Program-made: the position numbers and the translations under genes
The notes under the pieces: model-generated
Databases searched by the model: none
What the model was told of the DNA's origin: nothing
Seen by the model: the letters and a program-made list of their open reading frames with translations, nothing else
Source: Chrysomallon squamiferum
Taxonomy: Eukaryota > Mollusca > Gastropoda > Neomphalida > Peltospiridae
DNA length: 36,000 bases
Assembly: GCA_012295275.1 (NCBI GenBank)
Contig: CM022674.1
Span: 12,643,864-12,679,863, forward strand
Direction: 5' to 3'
Shown: positions 11,265 to 21,290 of the stretch, in pieces
Layout: every line of letters starts with the position of its first letter
How positions within the stretch are numbered: the first letter of the stretch is position 1

Positions 11265-11880
11265 CTCTACTGACCGTTTAACTCTCATATAATTTGGGAA
11301 CCAAGATGGTGAAGGTTTCTTCGGGTTTATTTATATCTGATCATTTAACTGTGATACAATTTGGGAACCAAGATGGTGAAAGTTTCTTCTTTGTGGTTCT
11401 TCAAGTTTTATTGTAACTGATCATTTTATCTGTGATATAATTTGAGAACCAAGATGGCAGAAGCTACTTGTTTTGTGGTTCATCATGTTTAACAATATTT
11501 GACCATTTAACTGTGATGTATTTTAAGATTGTGGACGTTTTTTTGTGGTTCTTAAAAAAGTATAGGGCCTATATAAAAAAACAAAAAACCCATTAAAAAC
11601 CGAAGAATGTTTTATGTCATTTATAGGTTAATGGTGATATAATTTAAAATCCACGATTTTTTCTTCTTTGTGGTTCTTCATGATTGACAGAGTTTAACTG
11701 ATATCATTTGAGTCAGTGGATTGTTTATTTTTTTATTTTATTTTTTGTTTGGTTCTTAAGAATGATAAATGTTTTATTTCATTGATGGCATAAAGCAGAT
11801 ATATTATTTTAAAATTGAAGATGGTGAAAAAAATATTGTTTATGGTTCTTCTAGGAGATTTAATATTCCACTGACTGTTG
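11265..11880. repeat. Decaying tandem array, about 67-81 bp unit
   Basis: The unit is roughly GACCATTTAACTGTGATATA, ATTTGGGAACCAAGATGGTG, AAGTTTCTTCTTTGTGGTTC, then TTCA. CCAAGATGG falls at 11301, 11368 and 11449. Later copies (about 11500, 11625, 11690 and 11785) keep only the GTGATATAATTT and TTTGTGGTTCTT parts. Similarity falls off from left to right. Confidence 0.85.
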
Positions 11881-12234
11881 GCACATATATAAATATATTA
11901 TTTATAGTTCAGTATGCTAAATACTTGTATTTTGTGTTTCTTTGATTTATTGTTTTATCATCCAGTTAGCTGTGAATCATTTAAAATAACAGGAATTATA
12001 TTTTCTTTTGTGTTTCAAATTACATAATATTCCATTATTTTATCAGACCATTTAAAATATAATTTTGAAAAAGCTTAGGACCATAAGTTTCTTAATTTAA
12101 TTTTATTATTGTTATTTTTTTTATTGTCAAACTGACATTATTATTTTATCAAAATTAAGAACTTTAATAGTAAAAATAATGTTGCCCAGGTTGATTTTAT
12201 GTTTCTTTTATTTTTTTTTTTTTTTAATGTGCAC
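11881..12234. other. AT-rich non-coding stretch
   Basis: T-rich DNA with no frame or clear repeat; possibly further decayed copies of the flanking arrays. Confidence 0.5.
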
Positions 12235-13320
12235 TACCAGACATTTCTTAGGTAAGCCAATTCCTTATAGTTATATTATTAGCCACTAACCTTTAATAAT
12301 AATAATGTTAATACCCTATATATTTTTTCTTGTTTTGTTTTTTTTATATTTTTTTTATTATGACAGACATTTCTTAAGATAATTTAAGAATAAGATTAAA
12401 AAATAAATGTTTCTTCATTATGATTATTCCACTTGATAATATTTTATTAGCCATTAATAATAATAATATTAATAATCTAATTAATTTTTGTTTGGTTTGT
12501 TTTTGTTTTGTTTTTAAAACCATTTAAAAACAACATTAATAAATATATAAATAAATGTTTATTCATAATGGTTCTTCAGACTTCATAATAATTTATTATC
12601 CACTAACTTTAATAATAATATTAATAAAATATCTTAGATTCATTTTTCTTCAAAACTCAATAATTTATCAGACACTAACCTTTAATAATAATAATATTAA
12701 TACTCTAGCTCAGGTTTGTTATCTAGGTTTTTTTAAATTAATAAATAAACATTTATTCATAATGCTTTTTCAAGCTCTATAATATTTCATCAGATACTAA
12801 CCTTTAATAATAATAATATTAATAAAATAGCTCAGGTTCATTATTATTATTTTTTTTTATGTCACTGACAGACATTTCAAATAAAACATGAATAAGCAAA
12901 TGTTTATTCATAATGGTTCTTCTAACGTGATAATAATTTGTAATCCACTAACCTTTAATAATAATAATATTAATAATCTAGTTCAGGTTGATTATCTTGT
13001 TTTTTTATGTCACTTACAGAAATTTCAAATAAAACATTAATAAATAAATGTTTATTCATAATGGTTCTTCAAACGTGATAATAATTTGTTATCCACTAAC
13101 CTTTAATAATAATAATATTAATAATCTAGTTCAGGCTGATTATCTAGGGGTTTTTATGTCACTTACAGAGATTTTAAATAAAAGATTAATAAATAAATGT
13201 TTATTCATAATGGTTCTTCAAACGTGATAATAATTTATTATGCACACTAACCTTTAATAATAATAATATTAATAATGTGGCTCAGGTTGATTATCAGTTT
13301 TTCCTGCTTGGCTGACAGAC
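12235..13320. repeat. Tandem array of about 150-bp unit, about 8 copies
   Basis: CACTAACCTTTAATAATAAT occurs, with small changes, at about 12283, 12450, 12601, 12673, 12794, 12946, 13094 and 13245. Within each unit follow CTAGCTCAGGTTGATTATC, a T run, CACTGACAGACATTTCAAAT, AAACATTAATAAATAAATG and TTTATTCATAATGGTTCTTC. Spacing is 148-152 bp in the well-preserved right-hand copies. The left copies are diverged and one (12601-12673) is shortened. The last copy runs into non-repetitive DNA at about 13315. Confidence 0.93.
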
Positions 13321-13468
13321 ATTCTCTGTAAACTGATACTCTCAATCCCACTGCCAGAGCTATCAACGTTTTCTCCTGCTGCCAGTTAAACTCGTGCATG
13401 AAATCATCCAAGTGGAGAATGTCCTCATTTTTCTTTGTCAGTCCAGTGTGAAGACTCATTTTCCTCAT
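13247..13468 (-). CDS. Uncharacterised minus-strand reading frame; possible exon, product unknown
   Basis: A 73-codon frame opens at ATG 13468, right after an in-frame TGA. Residues 1-55 have protein-like, non-repetitive composition with acidic and aromatic residues (for example LHLDDFMHEFNWQQEKT). The last 20 or so residues (IINLSHIINIIIIKG) are read from the 150-bp array and look spurious, so any real exon would end near 13310. Upstream on the minus strand is a pyrimidine-rich stretch, which could contain an acceptor. No convincing donor was found. No domain, signal peptide or membrane segment is recognised. It may be a chance frame, a decayed gene fragment or a small exon on the strand opposite the main gene. 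Confidence 0.2.
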   Translation of the reverse strand: MRKMSLHTGLTKKNEDILHLDDFMHEFNWQQEKTLIALAVGLRVSVYRECLSAKQEKLIINLSHIINIIIIKG

Positions 13469-14630
13469 TTCTCCTTCTTTCCATCAGTGATGTAAAGATG
13501 AATGAAGTATGGTGAGATGAAAAGTGAGTAGTTTTTGGTGTGGTGGGAGAGTCAGAGAGTGGTTGAAGGATGATAAAAAAAAAGTGAATGCGTGAACTGA
13601 AAAGATACGTGACTTTAGATATACGTGGGTTTAGAGTAAAAATGTGATTTTGTTTAGAGATAAAAAATAGGTGGATTTGGATTTCTAGAAATGTGAAGAG
13701 GTTTGGATTGAAATCTGTAAGTCAGGCTGGACCTCAGAAAAAAAAAAAAAAGTTTGATTGAGGAAAAGGAAAAAAAATTAGGTGATAGGGATTTTTTTTT
13801 TAAAAAGTGTATTTTGTATGTAAGTAAATTATGAGTAAAATTGAGTTGAAATGTTTTGCAAGAAAAAGTTTGTGATTGAGCTAATTTGAGTTAATATTGA
13901 ACTGCAAAAAAATTTAATTATTTTGGATAAAAAAATAAAAATAAAAATAAAAATAAAAATAAAAATAAATAAATAGTTTCAACAGAAGACAAAATTAGCT
14001 TATTTGGTGAAAATTTAATTTTAAATTGGACAAAAGCTGAGTCATGTAGTTTTTTTTAAATTGTGAAAAATAAGTAACGTGGAAATAAAATTATTAAAAA
14101 AAAATGATGAGGAATAAATTTGTTATTAATTCCTTCTGTTTTATATGGAGAACACTGATGTCGCTTAAAACAAATGAGTATTTAGGTGTTTTTATTATAA
14201 TACTTTTTTGTTTTAAATTTTTTATTATTATTTTTGAATTTAGTGGATGATGTATAACATTAAAAACAGTTTATCAGATTAAGGATTTGATTCACTGAAT
14301 TACAGATTTGGGTTATTTCGAATGTTTGAGTTATTTCTTTCATAATGGATTTGAGTTAATCTCATTCAGCATTTGAATTATGTGTTATGGATTTGGCTAT
14401 GAAAAGTTTCAATATTCTTCCTCAGCAAAATGAATATATTTTTTTGTAAATGAAAAATTAGGTTTAATTTTTTTTTTTAGTATGGACATTGATTTAAATT
14501 TAATAATTTATTATTTAGATTTTGTTTACATATTTCTTAATAATAATAATAATGAGAAATGTATAATTTAATGTTACTGATAGTGTGATTTGTGAGAATT
14601 TTAATGTATCAGTTTTTATATATTCATATA
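13469..14630. other. G/A-skewed then AT-rich non-coding stretch
   Basis: 13490-13740 has many more G than C on + (GTGATTTAGAG-like words) and may be a decayed short-period repeat. 13741-14630 is AT-rich. No gene is seen. Confidence 0.45.
13931..13975. repeat. (AAAAAT)n hexamer repeat
   Basis: About seven AAAAAT units, ending in AAAT. Confidence 0.9.
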
Positions 14631-14701
14631 CAGACTGTGTCCGTAAAGTTACTATACAGTTACTTGTAATAAAGAAATGTCATGGTTAGACTATGGTTTA
14701 T

Positions 14702-14914
14702 TTATTTTTTATTTGCTATAACATATTGTAGACTTGAACACCCTGGGAACACAATCTGTGTCAGTATTGAAAGATCAGTGACTGTATTATCAAAGTCTGC
14801 TGCTGTTAGTTGGTTATTTTTTTTCATTTCTGTTAAATTGTTCTCTTTTAGTTCACTAGGATGTAACAGCAAAACACTGGTTATGTGTTTAGTACACAGG
14901 AGGACTGCCGCTTT
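14702..14914 (-). pseudogene. Stop-free minus-strand frame, possible coding relic, product unknown
   Basis: Between stops at 14917 and 14702 the minus strand reads 70 codons with no stop. The composition is hydrophilic and protein-like (HPSELKENNLTEMKKNNQL, then DFDNTVTDLSILTQ). No ATG lies near its start. Its first codons (KAAVLL) fall in an 83-87 bp tandem repeat whose copies read similarly (KAAVLLYTKYTTS) but are broken by stops. This could be a fragment of an old gene or mobile element whose 5' part was tandemly duplicated, or chance. No family is recognised. The antisense + frame (14682-14918) looks less protein-like. Confidence 0.2.
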
Positions 14915-15090
14915 TTAACATAAATGTTTTTAACAAAGCTGTTGCTTCATCAGTTAATATAATGAAGTTGTGTATTTTGTATAAAGGAGGACTGCCGCTT
15001 TTAAAACAAATTCCAACAAAGCTGTTGCTTCCTCAGTTATTATAATGAAGGTATAGGTTTTGTATATAGGAGGACTGCCACTCTATAACA
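14898..15090. repeat. 83-87 bp tandem repeat, about 2.3 copies
   Basis: AGGAGGACTGCCGCTTTT begins at 14898, 14985 and 15068. Between copies come AACAAAGCTGTTGCTTC and CAGTTAATATAATGAAG. Copies differ at a modest number of bases, so this array is younger than most in the window. Confidence 0.92.
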
Positions 15091-15550
15091 GAGTATTCTG
15101 ACAATATCTAGGATTTTGTTTCATTGGATATTTGTTAAACACAACAGACATACAGATACATCAACACGGCTCCTAAATTTAATTTATTCCTTGAAAAATC
15201 TAGAAGTAGATGTCATCTAGAATATAGAAACATTTATCATCTTGTGTTTTGGTGTAAAATAATATTAATATTCATCTGAGGGTCATCAGATATGGAATTA
15301 ATAACAAGCTGAAATATGTATTGCAGATTAAAATAATATTTATTTATTTTTACTAGCTTACGCATTTGATAAGAATGCTAAATAAAATATTGCAGCAGCA
15401 CATTAAATCTGTGAATACCATTTCAGATGTAAACATTTATTGCATTTTTATATTCAACGGTCAACAAAAGTTTAAGAAATGTAATTTCGTTAAACAAAAA
15501 TTCTCACTTTTATTTTAGGGGTATATGAATTATAAGGCTGTTTTGTCATG
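15091..15550. other. Non-coding stretch of moderate complexity
   Basis: No protein-like frame is seen. 15130-15300 is non-repetitive (for example ACATCAACACGGCTCC); the remainder is AT-rich. Confidence 0.45.
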
Positions 15551-15554
15551 TTAA

Positions 15555-15605
<51 letters not shown>

Positions 15606-15615
15606 ATGAATTAAA

Positions 15616-15660
<45 letters not shown>

Positions 15661-15757
15661 AAAAACAAGCAAGCAAGTAAATAGATAAATAAATAAAAAT
15701 AAAAATAAAAATAAAAATAAAAATAAAAATAAAAATAAAAATAAAAATAAAAATAAA
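15551..15757. repeat. (AAAT)n / (AAAAAT)n microsatellite, about 200 bp
   Basis: AAAT runs at 15551-15606 and 15620-15660, an AAGC patch at 15666-15676, then AAAAAT hexamers at about 15695-15757. The long minus-strand frames here (rich in IFIFIF, YLFIYLF) are translations of this repeat, not proteins. Confidence 0.97.
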
Positions 15758-15904
15758 TGAAATATACAAAACAAATAAAAATGAATTAAATAGTATAAAA
15801 AAAAAAAAAATAGCTTGTTTATAAAATAAATTAGTAAATAAAATAATATAAATACATAAAAATATAAATTGTAAATAAATAGTTGTGAACAATACTTTAA
15901 CTGG

Positions 15905-16005
15905 AGGGAATGTTTGGGATTTGAACTTTGTACCATTGTACTTCAGGGATTTCATCTTGGGTTCTTGTGGGTATAGATAATTTACTGCTAAGCTTCTGCC
16001 ATTTG
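15905..16005 (-). mobile_element. Possible degraded tRNA-derived SINE fragment
   Basis: GGGATTTGAACT (15916-15927) is, on the minus strand, AGTTCAAATCCC, close to the Pol III B-box/T-arm sequence. CTGCTAAGCTTCTGCC (15985-16000) gives TTAGCAG on the minus strand, like the A-box region of mollusc tRNA-type SINEs as I remember them. The A-to-B spacing is about 30 bases too long, so the copy would be rearranged. The same GGGATTTGAACT recurs at 16157-16168. No tail or target-site duplication was identified. Confidence 0.25.
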
Positions 16006-16224
16006 AACCATTCCTCTGTGATATTTGATTCAAAATGTCAGAGTCATGGTTGTTGTTTTGTGTTTTCTTTCACTGAATTTGTATCTCGTGTACAGGTTGA
16101 ATTGATCCAAGATGGCTGCATATCAGTGTGATGGTGTTTGAACTGAAGTATTAAGTGGGATTTGAACTCATAAATCCCAAACCAGCATTATCTTACAGAC
16201 AGATATTTTGTGTTCTTCTGCATG

Positions 16225-16225
<1 letters not shown>

Positions 16226-16264
<39 letters not shown>

Positions 16265-16434
16265 CGTGTACAAGTAGTATTAATGTGTATGTGCAGAGTA
16301 CATATGATGTGTGTGCATTTGTGTCTGGGTATGTGTGCATGTATAAATGTTGGTGTTTATGTATGTATATATGTGTGTATGTATATGTATGTATATGTGT
16401 TTCTATGTTTCTATGTGTGTATATATGTATGTGT
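16226..16434. repeat. (TG)n microsatellite with TG/TATG-rich extension
   Basis: Perfect TG from 16226 to about 16260, then degenerate GTGTATGT/GTATATGT words to about 16434. Cys/Val-rich frames here are repeat translations. Confidence 0.95.
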
Positions 16435-17490
16435 AATCAACCCTCAGGTACTATTTCTCCATTCCAAATAATGCTTATGATTCAGTTTATATGCCGAGGT
16501 ATATGCTGTACACAATGTGTAAGATGTAAAGAAATGATCACAGAGTTAAATATTAATTCATCTATTAAGTTATTTTCCCATTTAAACCAGTGTATATAAC
16601 TAAAAAATGAAAAACACCAAGGTATGTACTGTGCTGTCTATGTCATATTTGGCTATTTGCCAGTCCTGCTATATAAAAGGTCATGTTTTATTACCTTCAT
16701 CAAAGAGCTAAATATAACATCTGCAGTAAGCACTAGGTTGGGTTGTTCTGGGTTTTTTTTTTTTAATTTATATATTTATTTACTTATTTTTAATTTTTTT
16801 TTTTTTTCTTATATAAATCATTGTTAAAAAGCTCGTAAATCTGATGCCTAATAAAGCACTGAAACTAAAATGGTTGAGGAATCCTGGACTAATTCATTAG
16901 ATAGGAATGAATTCAAAAAAGAAATTAATTATATTTTACAGTCTTTTTTTCTTCTCGCATTAACCTAAATCCTCACACTGGCTGCATGGGTGTGTGTGAA
17001 TTTTAAATTAGTTACGTATCAGATTTAAATTCTGTATTGTAAACAGACAAACGAGGAGTGAAATGTTTTCTGTTTGTTTTATCATGGACCTATTTGTTTT
17101 GGCCAACTTCTAAATGATTCATTAGGTATAAAATTCGGCCATATGTAAAATTGTGATTTTGATGATTAATTTAGCTGAGAATATCAGTGAAATATTGATT
17201 TTTTATAAATATAAGTGGTGTGAGTGAAACATAAAAAAAAATATTTCTATTTTATTATGTATTGGGTTCAGATTTTGTTTTGTAAATTAAATTAAAAAAT
17301 TGGCTATGTGTGAATTTTAAATTTATTACAAAAATTATTAAGCAGGTAAATTTAAAAATTGTAGATTTATGGTTAGGATGTGATGTGTGGAGGTTTTTAG
17401 GATCAGTTCTTTTTAGAGTACAGCTTGAGTCATTCATTACCTGTTCTATTCAATACAGTTCATCAAAGGCTGTTGTATATATGCCTTCCT
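16435..17490. other. Mixed unique and AT-rich stretch
   Basis: 16440-16735 is fairly complex (for example ATGCCGAGGTATATGCTG and TGCTATATAAAAGGTCATG). 16750-16810 is T-rich and 16811-17490 is AT-rich. GTGTGAATTTTAAATT occurs at 16993-17008 and again about 314 bases later, a small duplication. No gene is seen. Confidence 0.4.
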
Positions 17491-17491
17491 G

Positions 17492-17557
<66 letters not shown>
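17492..17557. repeat. (CA)n microsatellite
   Basis: About 33 CA units with one AGAC interruption near 17517. Confidence 0.97.
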
Positions 17558-17558
<1 letters not shown>

Positions 17559-17599
17559 TAGATATAAAAATAAAAATATATACATCAGACAAAAATATA

Positions 17600-17757
17600 T
17601 GAAACACAATTAGATATAAAAATATAATATACACATTAGGTAAACACATAAAATAAAAATACACACCACATTCATTATCCCAGGTTTAGATTTTTACACT
17701 GTTGTGGAATACAGAAAGATTAAATATAAACTGTAAATAAATTCTGACACCCACACC
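17600..17757 (-). repeat. Dispersed repeat, copy A (inverted partner at 22.1 kb)
   Basis: The reverse complement of this block aligns along about 110-150 bases with 22098-22258. Shared words, in the orientation of the 22.1 kb copy, are GGGTGTCAGAATTTATT, TATTTAATCTTTCTG, GTGTAAAAATCTAAACCTG and ATAATGAATGT. By eye the copies are largely alike with scattered substitutions and small indels. The family is unknown and no coding capacity is seen. Confidence 0.85.
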
Positions 17758-17815
17758 ACACCACACCACACCACACACCCACAAAACACACCCACATCAC
17801 ACACCCTCAAAACAC
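17748..17815. repeat. CACACC minisatellite
   Basis: CCACACCACACC-type units follow directly on copy A of the dispersed repeat and run into CACCCACAT-like variants. A similar tract occurs at 23364-23415. Confidence 0.9.
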
Positions 17816-18461
17816 TCATATTGACTGATAGAAGAAATATAGCATGGTTTCTGTTCAGTCTTTATAGTGTGCATGTATATTTATATTTGTGTGTGCTTGT
17901 AACCATAGCAACAAATATTTTGAGTTTTTATTATATAAATAAGAGAAAAAACACCCAACATTTTTCTTTCTTTCTTACTTTCAAGTTAGACATTGATCAT
18001 GTTTGAAATTACCAGGTTTGTCATCTAAAAGGTTTTTTTTTTTTTTAGCCATTAAGATGGATTGAGATGTTGAATTAAGTTTTAATTCATTGTGTAATCA
18101 CTGGAATAAATTGAAGGAAGTTTAACTGAGTGAAAATACGGCTTAATTTTTCTTTTATTGAAAACAAAGTATTGATGCACTGCAAGAAAAAAATAGTTTA
18201 AATTAAAAAAAGAAAAAAGAAAAACCAACAGGATAGCATAAAAAATATGGTACAAAAATTACATAAAAAGTATAAAAAATATTAAAATAGAAAGTGATTT
18301 TCAGCTTGGGACGAAAACAAAACAAAACAAGGACATGCACCACATAGTCTTGTAAGTACACAGAGACAGTGTAATGGATGTAAAAAGTGATTCAGTTGTT
18401 GTCAATAAATAGGAAGATAAATAAACAATAGACACTGAAACTTATATATTTAATGTGTAAT

Positions 18462-18464
<3 letters not shown>
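17816..18464. other. AT-rich non-coding stretch
   Basis: No protein-like frame is seen. T14 near 18032-18045 and A-rich words from 18180 on are the only structure noted. Confidence 0.5.
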
Positions 18465-18515
<51 letters not shown>

Positions 18516-18528
18516 AATAAATAAATAA

Positions 18529-18569
<41 letters not shown>

Positions 18570-18605
18570 AAATAAAATAAAATATTTAATGAGTAATAAA
18601 AAAAA

Positions 18606-18636
<31 letters not shown>

Positions 18637-18700
18637 AGAAATAAAGAAATAAAGAAGTAAGTAAACAAGAAAGAAGGAAGGGGAAGGAAAAAAAATAAGT
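18465..18700. repeat. Poly(A) / (AAAT)n / (AAAG)n low-complexity block
   Basis: Long A runs (18467-18512 and about 18531-18567) are separated by AAAT units, then AAATA/AAAT repeats to 18650 and AAG/GGAAG words to 18690. Confidence 0.97.
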
Positions 18701-18710
18701 AAATAAATAT

Positions 18711-19100
18711 CTATGGTGAGTAGTAAGATTCTCTCCTCACCAAACTGCCACATTCTCCAGCCCACATATCTTTATAACGTTATAATTGTTTTTGAAAATA
18801 AACTCAAGATAAGTACATTATCACCATTAACATGTGGATCAGGAAAGATAACTCTACTTAATTCACATGTCTTCACTGAAATAACATTAGTTTAGTGATT
18901 AAACCCAATCAGGTCTGGACTGTCCATCAGAACCTGTTACTGTCTGAAATAGAGCTGACCTGTACTGGTCAGGCCTGACCTTCAGGGCATTCTCACCCAT
19001 AATGACCAGTGGTATCTGGTAACAGTGTGTTGTGGTCAGAGTAATTTTGACCAGTGTGATGACCATAGTTATTGTGTAAGTGAAGTAATGCTTGGTTTCT
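18711..19100. other. Complex non-repetitive island
   Basis: Balanced sequence with relatively high G+C. No long frame is open. The right half holds a dense cluster of TGACC/GGTCA words, listed separately. Regulatory-element candidate. Confidence 0.4.
18950..19065. promoter_or_regulatory. Cluster of GGTCA/TGACC half-sites with a perfect palindrome
   Basis: TGACCT at 18956, GGTCAGGCCTGACC (18967-18980, a perfect 14-bp palindrome) running into TGACCT, then TGACC near 19003, GGTCA near 19034, TGACC near 19048 and again near 19059. This is the half-site core read by nuclear receptors (AGGTCA/TGACCT), in inverted and everted arrangements. Binding is inferred from motif only. Confidence 0.3.
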
Positions 19101-19102
19101 TT

Positions 19103-19132
19103 TTGTGTGTGTGTGTGTGTTTGTGTGTATTT
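19103..19132. repeat. Short (TG)n tract
   Basis: TG units with one T-rich interruption. Confidence 0.9.
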
Positions 19133-19149
19133 GTTTTCATAAAACATTA

Positions 19150-19390
19150 TTATAAAATAGATAAAAAAAAAATAACCTTAATGAAGATATGTAAAATTAA
19201 GCCAAGTAACTTCAGATATTATTATAAATAAGTCATTTTATTAAAAAAAATAAAAAAAATGTAAATAAAAATAAAAATAAAGAAGAAAAAGACCATTAAT
19301 CTGTCATTTTATTAAGTAAATAAGTTAATGCTGTGAAAATATAAGCAAAATAACCCACTTCATCTTCAAAAATATTAAAAAATAACATAG

Positions 19391-19422
<32 letters not shown>

Positions 19423-20230
19423 AAAAGAGATATAACATAAATCATTTTCATATATAAATTATATTTTAGTATATAAAAAAAATAACCTGACTGTTTGTAA
19501 AGAGAACAGCAATTTAATCAAAATCACCTTCATCAAAAATAATGAAGTATGTAGAAATAAAATCTTTAATTACAATTAAGACATTTTTATAAACAATTTA
19601 TTTTAGTGTATAGAAATAACAGCAACATAAAGTTATTAGTGTATTACTGTCTGAAAAATAAAAGGGACATAACCAGTTATCTTCATAAATAACTTAATAC
19701 AGAAAATATAAATGCAATGTAACCTCGGTTATCTTCGTAAATAGGTTATTTTAGTATATATAAATAAAAGCAGGATAAGTTATCGTCATTTATAAATTAT
19801 TACTGAATGTAAAAATAAAAGTAATATCTTCTTAAATAAAATATTACAGTATGAAAAAATAAAAGCAATCTAACTCATTTTTACTACCAGTATATGCAAA
19901 AATAATAACAGTATAACATAAGTTATTTTAATGGAATGTAATAACAAAAGCAACATAACATAAATTATTTTAAATTGTTACTGAATGTAAAAAATAAAAG
20001 TAGTATATTTTAAATTATTAGTGTATGAAAAAACAGAAACAATATGAGTCATCTTAAATTATTGCTGTATGTAAACATAAAAGGCAATGTAACATAGGTT
20101 ATCTTAAACTGTTACTGAATGTAAAAATAAAAGTAACGCAAGTCAATAAATTACTGTTGTATGTAAAAATAAAAGCAGCAGAAGCTAAGTCATTTTAAAT
20201 TACTGCTGAGTGTAAAAATAAAGACTGTGT
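19150..20230. repeat. About 1.1 kb decayed tandem array, roughly 45-80 bp unit
   Basis: Units read approximately AATAAAAGCAACATAAC, AGTTATCTTAAATTATTACTG, ATGTAAA. CTG(A/T)ATGTAAA-type ends fall at about 19802, 19981, 20065, 20115, 20157 and 20205. Left of 19.8 kb the motif GTTATCTTCATAAATA-TTATTTTAGTATA shows a longer unit. Perhaps 16-18 diverged copies. Confidence 0.8.
19390..19416. repeat. (TA)n tract
   Basis: About 13 TA units inside the decayed array. Confidence 0.95.
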
Positions 20231-20264
20231 GTGTGTGTTGGTAGTGAGAGAGATTAAGATTACA

Positions 20265-20500
20265 GGATGACTAAAGAAATCTACAAGCAGTAGTAACACA
20301 CTGATCCGATCTACACTGAGAAAGGCCAGTGGGCAACTGATCCTGACTTAATTATTTTACTTTCCCTGTCACTGACATGTAGCAGCGGCGATGTTGCTGA
20401 AGTGGCCGATGTTTTGCATGAGATGGAAGATACCAGTGTGTATTTGAAAACACAGAGTTTGTATTGATTTTGTATCAGTCAGGATCTCTGTAGTTGTGTT
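20265..20500. other. Complex non-repetitive island
   Basis: Higher G+C with CpG (GCAGCGGCGATG, GTGGCCGATG). A short + frame (about 20395-20470) reads roughly CSSGDVAEVADVLHEMEDT and follows a weak pyrimidine tract plus TAG. It is too short and lacks a clear donor, so it is not called as an exon. Could be regulatory. Confidence 0.35.
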
Positions 20501-20530
20501 GATGTGTTGATGGTGGTGGTGTTGTAGTAG

Positions 20531-20556
20531 GTGTATTTGTGTGTGTGTGTGTGTGT
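20531..20556. repeat. (GT)n tract
   Basis: About 13 GT units. Confidence 0.9.
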
Positions 20557-20684
20557 TGTAATTTATAATTTTGCTCTGTATGTTTAGTTAATATGTAGAT
20601 AACATTGTTTGATAATATTTTTTGTTATTGTTTTAGTATGGTTAATTAAATTGTATTTCTGTATGATTACATATTTGTCTTAGA

Positions 20685-20895
20685 TTATATGATGATGATA
20701 ATAGTAGTAACAATAATAATAATAATAATAATAATAAAAATGGATAATAATGATGACAGTAATAACAATAATAACCACAAAATGATTATGATAATGATAA
20801 TAATAATAATAACAATAATAATAACAGTATCTGATAATAATAATATCTAATATTAATAATAACAAATGATAATGATGATGACGATGATAATCGTC
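20685..20895. repeat. (AAT)n/(GAT)n triplet mosaic
   Basis: AAT/ATA runs interrupted by GAT, CAA and TGA words throughout. Confidence 0.93.
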
Positions 20896-21134
20896 TGTTC
20901 CATGAAACTATTAACACTTCCTAAAAACAAATTGTTTCATCAGAAAGCCTCATTGTTCATCTAACTTACTTGTTTAATGATTTATTAAGCAGTGATTTCT
21001 AAGACTGACAGTTTTGCTAGTAGAACTGTTATTAACACAGCCAGCTATTGTCATAAAACATCCCGTGGCCGGTTTTACGAGGAGCATTAATCTATAAAAC
21101 ATACAGCAGAACCTTTGTGCACTGTTTGTTTGCT
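20896..21134. other. Complex non-repetitive island, regulatory candidate
   Basis: Contains ATTGTCATAAAACA followed by CCCGTGGCCGGTTTTACGAG and GCATTAATCTATAAAAC. TTTTACGA/TCATAAAA resemble homeodomain (Hox/Cdx-type) sites and ATTGTC a Sox-type site. There is no coding frame. Function is inference. Confidence 0.35.
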
Positions 21135-21149
21135 CAGTTAATGCTTACA

Positions 21150-21290
21150 GAAATTGAGGCAATCAGTTATAGATGATTTTGTCTGTGTATAATTCCTGCA
21201 GGTAATTGGTTACAGAAGATTTTGTTTCTGCATAATTCATGCACGTGTTTGGTTACAATAGGTTTTTGTGTCTGTGCTTAATTCATGTTG
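21150..21290. repeat. 41-43 bp tandem repeat, 3 copies
   Basis: GGTTACAGAAGATTTTGT-like segments begin at 21167, 21208 and 21251, each followed by CTGCATAATTCATGCA or a variant. Confidence 0.85.

Noticed and set aside
14632-14665. ACAGACTGTGTCCGTAAAGT, reminiscent of a mariner-type transposon end
   Set aside because: No matching inverted terminal repeat, TA duplication or transposase remnant was found nearby.
15490-16033. Two overlapping 140-148 codon minus-strand frames
   Set aside because: They are translations of (AAAT)n and (AAAAAT)n; composition is Phe/Ile/Leu/Tyr repeats with no protein-like segment long enough to call.
16208-16599. Cys/Val-rich + frames of 87 and 129 codons
   Set aside because: Produced by (TG)n and TATG repeats; the non-repeat tail is short and unrecognised.
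20380-20470. Possible + exon reading DVAEVADVLHEMEDT after a TAG acceptor
   Set aside because: Only about 25-35 codons, weak acceptor, no clear donor, and a stop soon after; kept as a unique island instead.
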